DNA of 64,000 nucleotides from Rhodocyclales bacterium. GTDB lineage: Bacteria > Pseudomonadota > Gammaproteobacteria > Burkholderiales > Rhodocyclaceae. The stretch spans positions 1 to 64,000 of the forward strand of contig JACRIX010000053.1 in NCBI GenBank assembly GCA_016215645.1. The letters are read 5' to 3'. The notes beneath the pieces are model-generated. The model did not search any database and was not told the origin of the DNA. It saw only the letters and a list, made by a program, of their open reading frames with translations. The translations under genes were made by a program, and so were the position numbers. How positions within the stretch are numbered: position 1 is the stretch's first letter; each line of letters starts with the position of its first letter. Shown piece after piece: positions 33,452 through 42,489 of this stretch.

Positions 33452-33934
33452 GTGAGCCGCATGAACCCGGAAAAGGCCCGCGAGTTGCGCGACGAAAAGC
33501 GCGACGGCAAGACGCGCCAGCGCCCGGCGGCTTTCGTGCCGCAACCGGGTACGCGCAAACATCGCGAGTTGCGCTTTGATCATCGCCATCCCGAACATGT
33601 CGACGAGGCGCGCAAACTGCTGGCCGGCCTCGAAGGCATGGAGATCGACGACGGCATCGCGCCCTACAGCCTGTCGATCTGGTACGAAATCAGCGATTAC
33701 TCGCTCGAAGGACTTGAAGCGGCGCTGGTACGTCAGGGCTTTCATCTCGACCACAGCATGTACAGCAAGCTGATGCGGACCGTGGTGTATTTCTGCGAGG
33801 AAACGCAGATGCGCAACATGCGCGTACCCGAGCGCCTGATCAAGAAATCCCACGAAGTCTATTCGAAGGCCTGGGAACATCACCCCCACGGCGACCACGA
33901 CGAGACACCGCCCGAGCTGCGCCAGGAACGATGA
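33452..33934 (+). CDS. Small conserved protein of unknown function next to moeB
   Basis: A protein of about 160 residues from GTG 33452 (or 157 from ATG 33461). The basic N-terminus is followed by an ordered domain: FDHRHPEHVDEARKLLAGLE, DGIAPYSLSIWYEISDYSLE, LVRQGFHLDHSMYSKLMRTV. No membrane segment, signal peptide or catalytic motif is seen. The stop overlaps moeB (ATGA), so it is part of the ctpA-moeB transcript. I do not recognise a function. Confidence 0.78.
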   Translation: MSRMNPEKARELRDEKRDGKTRQRPAAFVPQPGTRKHRELRFDHRHPEHVDEARKLLAGLEGMEIDDGIAPYSLSIWYEISDYSLEGLEAALVRQGFHLDHSMYSKLMRTVVYFCEETQMRNMRVPERLIKKSHEVYSKAWEHHPHGDHDETPPELRQER

Positions 33935-34689
33935 CCGACGAGCAGCTGCTCCGCTACAGCCGCCATATCCTGCTGCCGCAGATCGGCATCGAGGGGCAGG
34001 AAAACATCGTCAATGCCAGGGCATTGGTGGTCGGCGCCGGCGGTCTCGGATCTCCCGCCGCCTATTACCTCGCTTCGGCCGGCATCGGCACTCTGGTACT
34101 CGCCGACGGTGACACGGTCGACCTGACCAACCTGCAGCGCCAGATCCTCCACCGCACCGATGCGGTTGGAATGACCAAGGTCGAGTCCGGCAGGCGCACG
34201 CTGGGCGAGATCAATCCCGAATGCAAGGTCGTCGCACTCACCGAACGGCTCGCCGGCGAACGCCTCGATGAAGAAGTTGCGCTGGCCGACATCGTGCTCG
34301 ACTGCTGCGACAATTTCGCCACGCGCCATGCCGTCAATCGTTCCTGTGTGAAGCTCCGCAAGCCCCTGGTCTCCGGCGCCGCGATCCGCTTCGACGGCCA
34401 GGTCGCGGTATTTGATTCACGCCAGGCCGATGCGCCCTGCTACCACTGCCTGTTTCCCGAGGGCCAGGAGGTCGAGGAAGTACGCTGCGCGGTGATGGGC
34501 GTATTCGCACCGCTGACCGGAATCATCGGCACGGTACAGGCGGCGGAGGCGCTGAAGCTGGTGATCGGCTGCGGCACCAGCCTGGCCGGGCGCCTGTTGC
34601 TGCTCGACGGCCTGGGCATGGAGTGGCGGGAGATCAAAGTACCGCGAGACCCGGCCTGCCAGGTCTGCGGCGGGACAAACCCGGCCTAA
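33931..34689 (+). CDS. moeB: MoeB/ThiF-family adenylyltransferase
   Basis: A 252-residue E1-like enzyme: RYSRHILLPQIGIEGQ, nucleotide-binding VVGAGGLGSPAAYYLASAG, DGDTVDLTNLQRQILH, and the CDNFATRHAVNRSC region. Zinc-binding Cys pairs are CYHC and CQVC, as in MoeB. It adenylates the C-terminus of a ubiquitin-like sulfur carrier (MoaD or ThiS); which one cannot be told here. It converges with the small membrane protein with a 4-base overlap. Confidence 0.9.
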   Translation: MTDEQLLRYSRHILLPQIGIEGQENIVNARALVVGAGGLGSPAAYYLASAGIGTLVLADGDTVDLTNLQRQILHRTDAVGMTKVESGRRTLGEINPECKVVALTERLAGERLDEEVALADIVLDCCDNFATRHAVNRSCVKLRKPLVSGAAIRFDGQVAVFDSRQADAPCYHCLFPEGQEVEEVRCAVMGVFAPLTGIIGTVQAAEALKLVIGCGTSLAGRLLLLDGLGMEWREIKVPRDPACQVCGGTNPA

Positions 34690-35105
34690 TACAGTTGCCG
34701 GTGGCGGATGCGCCCCGGGGCATGGCTCAATGCCACCGAAAACGCCAGTAGGAACCAGAACAGCGGTTGGCGACCAGGCTCCCAGGCCATCATCAGGCCG
34801 ACCAGCAGGATCTTGAACACGGTGCCGACACCTTTTGCCTGGCGAAAGTAAAGTGGATTGGCCCAGGCGTCGAGAGCGATGATGCCCAGCCCGGTCACCA
34901 GCATCAGCCCGGCCCATTGATGCAGCGCGCCGCCCGCGGCGAGGATGGCCGCCGACAAGCCCGCCAGGCCGGCGATGTGAAACACGCGCAGCAGGTTGAT
35001 GAGGAGGCTGCGCCCCGCAAAATCGCGGCGCCCCTGCTCCTCGTCCCGGTCGCGCCTAGGCCTGGTCAAGGCGCGCCCGGATGCGAAAGTCGGCGCCCAC
35101 GGCAC
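34686..35105 (-). CDS. Small hypothetical membrane protein
   Basis: Up to 139 residues with about four hydrophobic segments: LRVFHIAGLAGLSAAILAA, WAGLMLVTGLGIIALDAW, VGTVFKILLVGLMMAW and LFWFLLAFSVALSHA. The N-terminal 30 residues overlap the end of ribD by 50 bases, so the true start may be further in; no good internal start is evident. It ends in RHRQLY. No family is recognised; it reads as an integral membrane protein co-transcribed after ribD. Confidence 0.7.
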   Translation of the reverse strand: MPWAPTFASGRALTRPRRDRDEEQGRRDFAGRSLLINLLRVFHIAGLAGLSAAILAAGGALHQWAGLMLVTGLGIIALDAWANPLYFRQAKGVGTVFKILLVGLMMAWEPGRQPLFWFLLAFSVALSHAPGRIRHRQLY

Positions 35106-36159
35106 GGCGCTCGAGGATGGTCAGTCGAACGGCGCCCGCCAGGTCGGCCAGTTCGGCCAGGCCGAACATGCCGCGGGCGGCATCGCCGATCAATAGCGGC
35201 GCCTGGTAGATCAGCAGTTCGTCGACGCAGCCTTCGCGCAGCAGCGAACCATTCAGCCGCGTGCCGGCCTCGGCCAGCACCTCGTTGATGCCGCGGCGAC
35301 CCAGTTCCTGCAGCAGGTCGGCAAGCTGCACTTTGCCGTTCGCGTTCGGCAGGACGACGATCTCCGCGCCGCGCGCGCGCAGGGCCTCGGCCCGCCCGGC
35401 ATCCTCCTGCGCCGCCGCGATCAGAACATTGCCGCCGTCGAGGATCGCGGCGTCCGGCGGCGTCTCCAGCCGGCTGTCGATGACCACGCGCAGGGGTTGC
35501 CGCGTCGTCGCCACCTCGCGCACCGTAAGCCGCGGGTTGTCGTCCTTGACCGTGCCGATGCCGGTGAGCACGGCACAGGAGCGCGCGCGCCAGGCATGCC
35601 CATCGCGCCGTGCCGCCGGCCCGGTGATCCACTGCGATGCGCCGTTGTTGAGCGCGGTCTTGCCATCGAGGCTGGCGGCGACCTTGAGCCGCAGCCAGGG
35701 CCGGCCGCGCGTCATGCGCGCAACGAAACCGATGTTGAGTTCGCGGGATTCCGCCTCCAGCAGGCCGCTCGCCACCTCGATGCCTGCCGCGGCGAGCCGG
35801 GCCAGGCCCTGCCCGGCAACCAGGGGATTCGGATCCTGCATCGCCACCACCACCCGCTCCACACCGGCCGCGATCAGGGCGTCGGCACAAGGCGGAGTAC
35901 GTCCAAAGTGGCAGCAGGGCTCCAGCGTGACGTAGGCGGTGGCGCCAATCGCCGTGTTACCAGCGCCGACTGTTGCCGCCAACGCGGCAGCTTCGGCGTG
36001 CGGCAAGCCGGCCTTTTCATGCGAGCCTTCGCCGACGATGCGGCCGTCGCTAACGATGACGCAGCCGACGCGGGGATTGGGCGTCGTGGAAAACAGTCCG
36101 CGCCGCGCCAAACGCAGCGCGCGCGCCATGAAGGCATGGTCGTGGGTGGAAAAACTCAC
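35056..36159 (-). CDS. ribD: Bifunctional riboflavin deaminase/reductase
   Basis: A 367-residue protein. The N-terminal deaminase has zinc ligands HAEAAAL and CCHFGRTPPC; the C-terminal reductase has WLRLKVAASLDGKTAL and the NADPH-binding GTRLNGSLL. It carries out two steps of riboflavin synthesis from the GTP-derived pyrimidine. It lies 27 bases downstream of nrdR, the common nrdR-ribD order. Between HAE and GATAYVTLEPC the segment VGAGNTAI is encoded by a diverged copy of the dispersed repeat (35949-35971). Confidence 0.94.
   Translation of the reverse strand: MSFSTHDHAFMARALRLARRGLFSTTPNPRVGCVIVSDGRIVGEGSHEKAGLPHAEAAALAATVGAGNTAIGATAYVTLEPCCHFGRTPPCADALIAAGVERVVVAMQDPNPLVAGQGLARLAAAGIEVASGLLEAESRELNIGFVARMTRGRPWLRLKVAASLDGKTALNNGASQWITGPAARRDGHAWRARSCAVLTGIGTVKDDNPRLTVREVATTRQPLRVVIDSRLETPPDAAILDGGNVLIAAAQEDAGRAEALRARGAEIVVLPNANGKVQLADLLQELGRRGINEVLAEAGTRLNGSLLREGCVDELLIYQAPLLIGDAARGMFGLAELADLAGAVRLTILERRAVGADFRIRARLDQA
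35949..35971 (+). repeat. Dispersed repeat copy G (inside ribD, diverged)
   Basis: Matches the family core except GTGTTACC for GTGTCGCC, with TCGCC before and CAGCGCCGACT after. On the ribD strand it reads VGAGNTAI, close to the VGAGDTA of the cysH copy. Confidence 0.55.
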
Positions 36160-36186
36160 GCGGCGGCACTCACCGGCCGCGACCGC

Positions 36187-36660
36187 TCAGGCCTTGGCCC
36201 GCGGCTGGCGCGGCTTCTTGATTTCACGGATCGCCTCGGAGAACTCGTCGACGTCCTCGAAGTTGCGATACACCGAGGCGAAGCGGATGTAGGCCACCTT
36301 GTCGAGGCGCTTCAGTTCCCGCATCACCAGTTCGCCGATGCGGTCCGAGGCCACTTCGCGCAGTGCCAGTTGCACCAGTTTCTCTTCGATGCGGTCGAGT
36401 GCGAGATCGATACTCTCGGTGGTCACCGGGCGCTTGCGCATGGCCAGCATCATGCTGGCCTTGAGCTTGTCGCGGTCGTAGTCGGTGCGGCTGCCGTTCT
36501 TCTTCACCACCTGAGGCAGTTGCAGTTCCACACGCTCGTAGGTGGTAAAGCGCTTGTCGCAGGCCAGGCAGCGGCGGCGGCGGCGAACAGTATCGCCGTC
36601 CTCGTTCTCACGGGTATCCACTACCTGTGTATTTGGCTCCGAACAGTAAGGACATTTCAC
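36187..36660 (-). CDS. nrdR: Ribonucleotide reductase repressor NrdR
   Basis: A 157-residue repressor with a zinc ribbon ([20 protein letters not shown] ... [15 protein letters not shown]) and an ATP-cone ([20 protein letters not shown]). It senses ATP/dATP and represses ribonucleotide reductase genes. It lies between glyA and ribD, 21 bases after glyA, in a widely conserved order. The C-terminus is Lys/Arg-rich. Confidence 0.95.
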   Translation of the reverse strand: MKCPYCSEPNTQVVDTRENEDGDTVRRRRRCLACDKRFTTYERVELQLPQVVKKNGSRTDYDRDKLKASMMLAMRKRPVTTESIDLALDRIEEKLVQLALREVASDRIGELVMRELKRLDKVAYIRFASVYRNFEDVDEFSEAIREIKKPRQPRAKA

Positions 36661-36681
36661 TATCGGCTCCGCAGACCGCGA

Positions 36682-37926
36682 TCAGCCATACACCGGAAAC
36701 TTCTTGCACAAGGCCGACACCTCGCCGCGCACGCGACTCAGCACCGACGCATCCTGCGGAGCGTCGAGCACGTCGGCGATCAGGTTGGCAACCTGCTCGG
36801 ACTCGATCTCGGTGAAGCCGCGTGTGGTCATCGCCGGAGTGCCGATGCGGATGCCGCTGGTGACGAAGGGCTTCTGCGGATCGTTCGGAATGGCGTTCTT
36901 GTTGACCGTGATGTGCGCCTTGCCCAGAGCCGCCTCGGCATCCTTGCCGGTGATGTTCTTGGCCTGCAGGTCGACCAGGAACACATGGGACTCGGTGCGC
37001 CCGGACACGATGCGCAGACCACGGCTCTTGAGCACCTTGGCCATCACCTGAGCGTTGTCGATCACTTGCTCCTGGTATTCGCGGAAGTCGGGCGTCATCG
37101 CCTCCTTGAAGGCGGCCGCCTTGGCAGCGATCACGTGCATCAGCGGTCCGCCCTGCAGGCCGGGGAAGATCGCGGAATTGATCGCCTTTTCGTGCTCGGC
37201 CTTCATCAGGATCAGTCCGCCGCGCGGCCCGCGCAGCGTCTTGTGCGTGGTCGAGGTGACGACATCGGCATGAGGTACCGGATTCGGGTAGTAACCGGCG
37301 GCAACCAGGCCGGCATAGTGCGCCATGTCCACCATGAAAATGGCGCCGACGGCTTTCGCCACCTTGGCGAAACGCTCGAAGTCGATCTTCAGGGCGTACG
37401 CCGAAGCACCGGCGATGATCAACTTGGGTTTGTGCTCATGCGCCAACCGTTCCATCTCGGCGTAGTTGATCTCCTCGTTCTCGTCGAGGCCATAGGGCAG
37501 CACGTTGAACCACTTGCCGGACATGTTCAGCGCCATGCCGTGCGTCAGGTGGCCGCCGGCGGCGAGGTTCATGCCGAGAACGGTGTCGCCGGGCTTGAGG
37601 AAGGCCATGAACACCGCCTGATTGGCCTGCGAACCGGAATTGGGTTGCACGTTGGCGGCGTCGGCGCCGAACAGCTTTTTGGCGCGATCGATGGCCAGTT
37701 GCTCGGCCACGTCGACATGTTCGCAGCCGCCGTAGTAGCGTTTGCCCGGATAGCCCTCGGCGTACTTGTTGGTCAGTTGCGATCCCTGCGCTTCCATCAC
37801 CGGCCAGGACACGTAGTTCTCGGACGCGATCAACTCGATGTGATCTTCCTGGCGGCGATTTTCGTTCTGGATCGCGGCCCACAGGTCGGGATCGCTCTTG
37901 GCGAGGGTGTTCTGCTTCAGGAACAT
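36682..37926 (-). CDS. glyA: Serine hydroxymethyltransferase
   Basis: A 414-residue pyridoxal-phosphate enzyme converting serine and tetrahydrofolate to glycine and methylene-tetrahydrofolate. Signatures: [34 protein letters not shown], the PLP-lysine motif [18 protein letters not shown], and [17 protein letters not shown]. Length is standard and the ATG at 37926 has good conservation. The 68 bases upstream contain no evident glycine riboswitch. Confidence 0.96.
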   Translation of the reverse strand: MFLKQNTLAKSDPDLWAAIQNENRRQEDHIELIASENYVSWPVMEAQGSQLTNKYAEGYPGKRYYGGCEHVDVAEQLAIDRAKKLFGADAANVQPNSGSQANQAVFMAFLKPGDTVLGMNLAAGGHLTHGMALNMSGKWFNVLPYGLDENEEINYAEMERLAHEHKPKLIIAGASAYALKIDFERFAKVAKAVGAIFMVDMAHYAGLVAAGYYPNPVPHADVVTSTTHKTLRGPRGGLILMKAEHEKAINSAIFPGLQGGPLMHVIAAKAAAFKEAMTPDFREYQEQVIDNAQVMAKVLKSRGLRIVSGRTESHVFLVDLQAKNITGKDAEAALGKAHITVNKNAIPNDPQKPFVTSGIRIGTPAMTTRGFTEIESEQVANLIADVLDAPQDASVLSRVRGEVSALCKKFPVYG

Positions 37927-37994
37927 GGCGGGATCCGGGTGGGATGAAAAGGGACGAATTTTAGCATCCGCACCCCGCCGCCCGCCAATCGGAA

Positions 37995-38639
37995 CTAGCC
38001 TGCGACCTCGTCGAGCGCCTGCTGCAGGTGCCCGCAGTCCGCCCAGGAAATCAGCTGCCAGCCGTAGTCGTCGCGCTCGACCCAGTTGAAGGCGGCGTTC
38101 GGCAGGGTGAAATCGCGCGGGGCCTCCAGTGAACGGCCTGTCGCCACCCGATGAACGACGTCGAGCACGCCACCGTGGGTAAAGGCCAGCACGTGCTCCC
38201 CGGCATGGCGTGCGGCCATCGCCTCCAGTCCGGCCATCACCCGCGCCGCAAACGCGGCCAGGGATTCACCGGTCAGGTTGTCGTAGTCCGGCGTACGTGC
38301 CTGGTGATGGCGATGAACCTCGGGATACTGCCTGCTGGCTTCGTGCGAGGTCGTACCCTGCAACACACCGAAATGCCGTTCGCGAAGAGTCGGCGCTGGC
38401 GACACGGCGAGGCCAAGTCCGACGGTGGCGAGGCGGGCGGTATTCAGGGCACGCAACAGATCGCTGCTGTAGATGGCGGCAAAGGCCTGGCCGGCCAGGC
38501 TGGCGGCCACGGCCCGAGCCTGGGCACGGCCGGCAGCGTTGAGGTCGATGTCGATCTGGCCCTGGATGCGCTTTTCACTGTTCCAGTCGGTCTCGCCATG
38601 GCGGATCAGGCAAAAGCGCGTGGTGGATGTGTTCAGCAT
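37995..38639 (-). CDS. Histidine phosphatase (phosphoglycerate-mutase-like)
   Basis: A 214-residue member of the histidine phosphatase superfamily: catalytic [10 protein letters not shown] near the N-terminus, Arg in [13 protein letters not shown], Glu in [11 protein letters not shown] and the second His in [12 protein letters not shown]. It could be an alpha-ribazole phosphatase or a broad phosphatase; neighbours do not decide. An ATG at 38648 is an alternative start. Codons VSPAPTL come from an exact reverse-strand copy of the dispersed repeat core. Confidence 0.85.
   Translation of the reverse strand: MLNTSTTRFCLIRHGETDWNSEKRIQGQIDIDLNAAGRAQARAVAASLAGQAFAAIYSSDLLRALNTARLATVGLGLAVSPAPTLRERHFGVLQGTTSHEASRQYPEVHRHHQARTPDYDNLTGESLAAFAARVMAGLEAMAARHAGEHVLAFTHGGVLDVVHRVATGRSLEAPRDFTLPNAAFNWVERDDYGWQLISWADCGHLQQALDEVAG
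38388..38410 (-). repeat. Dispersed repeat copy C (inside histidine phosphatase gene)
   Basis: On the minus strand it contains the exact 18-base core GTGTCGCCAGCGCCGACT preceded by TCGCC. It is read as VSPAPT in the host gene. Confidence 0.65.
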
Positions 38640-38751
38640 GGATGGCATTCTACCGTTCGCCGGATGACGGCCGGGATTCCGCATTTGGTGTGAAAATGCA
38701 CTCCGCTTCCGGCCTGGCCGGGAATCCGGTCCGAAGAAAGGAACTCGCCCG

Positions 38752-40182
38752 ATGTCACTGCCACCCGCGGCCACACCGTCCGCCACGCCGCTGCAAGCCG
38801 GCGAGGCCAGGCAGTTGCTGAAGGTCGCCACCGAATCGCTGCTTGGCCATTTCGCCGAGATCTGCGAAGGCGCCGTGATCGTCGACCGGCAGGCGCGCAT
38901 CGTCTGGATGAACGAGCGCTACCCCAAGCGCCTCGGCGTCGCCAACCCCGCCGCCGCGATCGGCCAGCCGGTGGAGAGCATCCTGCCCAACAGCCTGATG
39001 CGCGAAGTGGTGGACACCGGCCGCCCGATCATGCTCGACATCATGGATTTCGGCGTGGAATCCTTTGTCGTGGTGCGTCTGCCCTTGCGCGACAAAGACG
39101 GCACGGTAATCGGCGGCATCGGCCTGATGCTGCTCGACGACGCGCGCAGCCTGGCGCCGCTGGTCTCGCGCTTCAACCGCCTCAAGCTCGACTACGCCGA
39201 CTCGCAGCGCCGCCTGGCGGAAGCCCGTCGCGCCAAGTACACGCTGTCGTCGATCATCGGCGCTTCGGCGGCTTGCGTCGCCTTCAAGCAGCAGGCGCGG
39301 CGCGCGGCGCGCACCCGCGCACCGGTGCTGATCCAGGGCGAAACCGGGACCGGCAAGGAACTGCTGGCACAAGCCATCCACAACGCCAGCCTGCGCGCCG
39401 ACAAACCCTTTGTCGCGGTGAATATCGCCGCCATCCCCGAAACCCTGCTCGAATCCGAGTTCTTCGGCACCGCCCCTGGGGCCTTCACCGGTGCCGAACG
39501 CAAGGGGCGCGAGGGCAAGTTCAAGCTCGCCGACGGCGGCACCCTGTTCCTCGACGAAATCGGCGACATGTCGGCTGCGCTCCAGGCCAAGCTCCTGCGC
39601 GTACTCCAGGAAGGCGAGTTCGAAGCGCTCGGCTCCAACCGGCTGGTGCCGATCGATGTCCGCATCCTCGCCGCGACCAGTCGCGACCTGCAGGCCGAGG
39701 TCGACGCGGGGCGCTTCCGCACCGACCTCTATTACCGCCTGAATGTCGTCACGCTGTCGATACCGCCGCTGCGTGAGCGCCTGGCCGATCTGCCGCTGCT
39801 CTGCGAGCACATGCTGGAGACGCTGTGCCACAAGCTGGGCCTGCCCCTGCGCGACATCGCGGCGGACGCCTTGCAGCGCCTGCACCAGCATGGCTGGCCG
39901 GGTAACATCCGCGAACTGCAGAACGTGCTGGAGCGGGCACTGATGATGAGCGACGGCGAGGTACTGGCACGGGCCGACATCGACGCCGTGCTGCCCGCCG
40001 CCAAGGCAGCGGCGCCGGCACCGGCCAGCCTGTCGCTGGCAGAGGCCATCGCCGAAGCCGAGCGCCACAGCATCCGCAAGGCGCTGGCGGCCTGCGGCGG
40101 CAACAAGGCCCGTGCTGCCGCCGAACTCGGTATCTCACGCACATCGCTCTACGAGAAGATCGCCCTGCTCGGCCTGGGCTGA
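38752..40182 (+). CDS. Sigma-54-dependent transcriptional activator with PAS-type sensor domain
   Basis: A 476-residue enhancer-binding protein; ATG preceded by AAAGGA. N-terminal PAS-like domain (about residues 35-150, GAVIVDRQARIVWMNERYPK), then a short linker helix, the AAA+ domain with Walker A GETGTGKE, sigma-54 contact loop GAFTGA, Walker B GGTLFLDEIGD and Arg finger region, and a C-terminal Fis-type HTH (NKARAAAELGISRTSLYEKI). There is no receiver domain, so it probably responds to a small ligand. It is divergent from the phosphatase and lies directly upstream of a CoA-transferase gene with a sigma-54 promoter, its likely target. Confidence 0.92.
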   Translation: MSLPPAATPSATPLQAGEARQLLKVATESLLGHFAEICEGAVIVDRQARIVWMNERYPKRLGVANPAAAIGQPVESILPNSLMREVVDTGRPIMLDIMDFGVESFVVVRLPLRDKDGTVIGGIGLMLLDDARSLAPLVSRFNRLKLDYADSQRRLAEARRAKYTLSSIIGASAACVAFKQQARRAARTRAPVLIQGETGTGKELLAQAIHNASLRADKPFVAVNIAAIPETLLESEFFGTAPGAFTGAERKGREGKFKLADGGTLFLDEIGDMSAALQAKLLRVLQEGEFEALGSNRLVPIDVRILAATSRDLQAEVDAGRFRTDLYYRLNVVTLSIPPLRERLADLPLLCEHMLETLCHKLGLPLRDIAADALQRLHQHGWPGNIRELQNVLERALMMSDGEVLARADIDAVLPAAKAAAPAPASLSLAEAIAEAERHSIRKALAACGGNKARAAAELGISRTSLYEKIALLGLG

Positions 40183-40247
40183 CAGCGAAACGCACAACTG
40201 TTCGCCCTGCCGTACCGAGCGTCCGCCGTGACGGACAACGCAGCGGC

Positions 40248-40283
40248 GGTTTCACTGCGGAAACCAGCCGAAACCACGGTTTC
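40248..40283. promoter_or_regulatory. Candidate activator-binding dyads (GGTTTC / GAAACC)
   Basis: GGTTTC at 40248-40253 and GAAACC at 40260-40265 form one dyad; GAAACC at 40270-40275 and GGTTTC at 40278-40283 form a second. They lie just upstream of the -24/-12 promoter and are candidate sites for the adjacent sigma-54 activator. Spacing to the promoter is shorter than usual for such sites. Confidence 0.5.
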
Positions 40284-40299
40284 TGCGGTCCGGACCGTG

Positions 40300-40315
40300 T
40301 GGCGCGGTCCTTGCT
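40300..40315 (+). promoter_or_regulatory. Sigma-54 (-24/-12) promoter of the CoA-transferase gene
   Basis: TGGCGCGGTCCTTGCT matches the consensus TGGCACG-N4-TTGCW with one difference and correct spacing between the invariant GG (40301-40302) and GC (40313-40314). The start of transcription is expected near 40326. Confidence 0.75.
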
Positions 40316-40331
40316 GATGAATGTTCACGCA

Positions 40332-40355
40332 TCCCGATTCACAAGACAATCGGGA
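40332..40355 (+). other. Leader hairpin upstream of the CoA-transferase start
   Basis: TCCCGATT (40332-40339) and AATCGGGA (40348-40355) form a perfect 8-base stem with an 8-base loop just inside the predicted 5' leader, 50 bases before the start codon. It may stabilise the mRNA. Confidence 0.4.
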
Positions 40356-40405
40356 CGAGTGTCGCGACCCAACCGGCGCCGACGCTCCACCATGAGGAGA
40401 ACATC

Positions 40406-42439
40406 TTGGTCCAGCAACCGCTGACTGCTTCCTTCCGCGCCGGCGAGACTGGCAAGGTGGTGAGCGCACGCGAGGCCGTACAGTTGATTCGCGACGGCGA
40501 CACGGTGGCCACCAGCGGCTTTGTCGGCATCGGCTTCGCCGAGAACATCGCGGTTGCGCTTGAGGCACTGTTTCTCGATGGCGAAGCCGCCGAACCGCAA
40601 AGCCTGGGCCGGCCGCGCAACCTGACGCTGGTGTATGCCGCCGGCCAGGGCGACGGCGGCGCGCGCGGCCTCAATCACCTGGGCCACGACGGACTGGTCA
40701 GCCGCGTCATCGGTGGCCACTGGGGCCTGGTGCCAAAGCTGCAGCAACTCGCGGTGGCCAATCGGATCGAGGCCTGGAACCTGCCGCAGGGCGTGATCTG
40801 CCACTTGTTCCGCGACATCGCCGCGGGCAAGCCGGGAACCCTGACACGCATCGGCCTGGGCACTTTCGTCGACCCGCGCCATGGCGGCGGCAAGCTCAAC
40901 GAGAAGACCCTCGCCTGCGCCACCGAACTGGTGCGCGTGATGGAAATCGACGGCGAGGAATACCTCTTCTACAAGGCCTTCCCGATCAATGTCGGCATCA
41001 TCCGCGGCACCACGGCCGACCCCGACGGCAACATCAGCATGGAAAGGGAAGCGCTGACCCTGGAGGCGCAGGCGATCGCCATGGCCGCGCACAATTCCGG
41101 TGGCATCGTCATCGCGCAGGTCGAGCGCATCGCCGAACGCAATTCATTGAACCCGCGCCAGGTCAAGATTCCCGGCGTGCTGGTGGATTGCGTGGTGGTG
41201 GCGGAAAAGCCCGAGTACCACATGCAGACCTTCATCGAGCCCTACAGTCCGGCTTTCGCCGGCGAAATCCGGGTACCGATGTCCGCCTCGTTTGGCAACG
41301 GCGCGCCGATGGCGCTCGACGCGCGCAAGATCATCGCCCGCCGCGCCGCGATGGAGCTCGCCGCCAACGACGTGGTTAACCTCGGCATCGGCATGCCGGA
41401 AGGCATCGCCGCGGTTGCCGCGGAAGAGATGATATTGGATCTGATCACCCTCACCGCCGAACCCGGCGTAATCGGCGGCCTGCCCGCCGGCGGCCTCAAC
41501 TTCGGCGCCGCCACCAACACCCAGGCCATTCTCGACCAGCCCAGCCAGTTCGATTTCTACGATGGCGGCGGGCTCGACATTGCCTTCCTCGGGCTGGCCC
41601 AGGCCGATCGCGAGGGCAACCTCAACGTCTCCCGCTTCGGCCCCAAGCTGGCCGGCGCCGGCGGCTTCATCAACATCAGCCAGAGTGCCGGCAAGGTGGT
41701 ATTCGTCGGCACCTTCACTGCCGGCGCGATGGAGATCGAACTGGCTGCCGGCGGCGTGAAAATCCTCGCCGACGGCAAGGCCAGGAAGTTCGTGGCCCAG
41801 GTCGAGCACCGCACCTTCAGCGGCCCGGTCGCGGCACGGAGCGGCAGGACCGTGCTCTACATCACCGAGCGCTGCGTGTTCCGCCTTTGTGCCGAGGGCC
41901 TGGAACTGATTGAGATCGCGCCCGGGGTCGACCTGCGCCGCGACATCCTCGATCGCATGGAGTTCGCTCCCGTCCTGCGGCATCCGCCAGCCCTGATGGA
42001 TGCCCGCCTGTTCATGCCGGAACCGATGGGCCTGCGTTCGCAACTGCTGGAGCGGCCGCTTGAACAACGCCTGAGCTACGACCCGGAGCAGAACCTCTTC
42101 TTCGTCGATTTCGAAGGGTTGTCGGTGCGCCGCGCGGAGGACATCGACCGCATCCTGCATGCGGTCGAGGCGCGCCTGGCGCCAATCGGACACAAGGTCG
42201 CGGCGGTGGTCAATTACGAGCGCTTCAGCATCGCGCCGGAACTGCTCGACGACTACACCGGCATGGTCAAAGGACTCATGGAACGCCACTACAGCGACGT
42301 GACACGCTATACCGCGAGCACCTTCCTGCGCGCCCGGCTGGGCGAATCCTTCGGCAAGCGGGTCGCCGATCCGCACATCTTCGAAACCCGCGACGAAGCG
42401 CAGCGACACCTGCGGCTCGGGACCCGCGCCGCGCCATGA
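40406..42439 (+). CDS. Family I acyl-CoA:carboxylate CoA-transferase with C-terminal extension
   Basis: A 677-residue protein starting at TTG 40406, preceded by a strong GAGGAG site. Residues 20-510 resemble propionate/acetate CoA-transferases of the YdiF type: [40 protein letters not shown], and the segment [17 protein letters not shown] carrying the likely catalytic Glu, then [15 protein letters not shown]. The family is usually about 520-530 residues; here about 150 extra residues follow (from [13 protein letters not shown] to the end), and the decayed copy at 47310 has the same extension. It should move CoA between acyl-CoA and acids such as acetate. Expression probably depends on sigma-54. 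Confidence 0.85.
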   Translation: MVQQPLTASFRAGETGKVVSAREAVQLIRDGDTVATSGFVGIGFAENIAVALEALFLDGEAAEPQSLGRPRNLTLVYAAGQGDGGARGLNHLGHDGLVSRVIGGHWGLVPKLQQLAVANRIEAWNLPQGVICHLFRDIAAGKPGTLTRIGLGTFVDPRHGGGKLNEKTLACATELVRVMEIDGEEYLFYKAFPINVGIIRGTTADPDGNISMEREALTLEAQAIAMAAHNSGGIVIAQVERIAERNSLNPRQVKIPGVLVDCVVVAEKPEYHMQTFIEPYSPAFAGEIRVPMSASFGNGAPMALDARKIIARRAAMELAANDVVNLGIGMPEGIAAVAAEEMILDLITLTAEPGVIGGLPAGGLNFGAATNTQAILDQPSQFDFYDGGGLDIAFLGLAQADREGNLNVSRFGPKLAGAGGFINISQSAGKVVFVGTFTAGAMEIELAAGGVKILADGKARKFVAQVEHRTFSGPVAARSGRTVLYITERCVFRLCAEGLELIEIAPGVDLRRDILDRMEFAPVLRHPPALMDARLFMPEPMGLRSQLLERPLEQRLSYDPEQNLFFVDFEGLSVRRAEDIDRILHAVEARLAPIGHKVAAVVNYERFSIAPELLDDYTGMVKGLMERHYSDVTRYTASTFLRARLGESFGKRVADPHIFETRDEAQRHLRLGTRAAP

Positions 42440-42456
42440 ATCAGGCCGCCGATCGA

Positions 42457-42484
42457 GTGGCCCGGCGCGGGCTCAGTGGGCCAC
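42457..42484. other. Inverted repeat between convergent genes
   Basis: GTGGCCC (42457-42463) and GGGCCAC (42478-42484) flank a 14-base GC-rich loop between the CoA-transferase and the FadR-type gene. No T-run is present, so termination is uncertain. Confidence 0.3.
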
Positions 42485-42489
42485 GAGCG

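Noticed and set aside
35497..37947. An 816-codon plus-strand frame opposite ribD, nrdR and glyA
   Set aside because: It covers three unmistakable conserved minus-strand genes and has His/Gly/Arg-rich shadow composition without a ribosome site or recognisable domain.
37927..37994. Glycine riboswitch upstream of glyA
   Set aside because: The gap is only 68 bases and shows no tandem aptamer-like pairing.
41144..42409. A 421-codon minus-strand frame opposite the CoA-transferase
   Set aside because: Typical antisense frame of a high-GC gene; sequence is low-complexity His/Gly/Ala/Glu and unrelated to any family I recognise.
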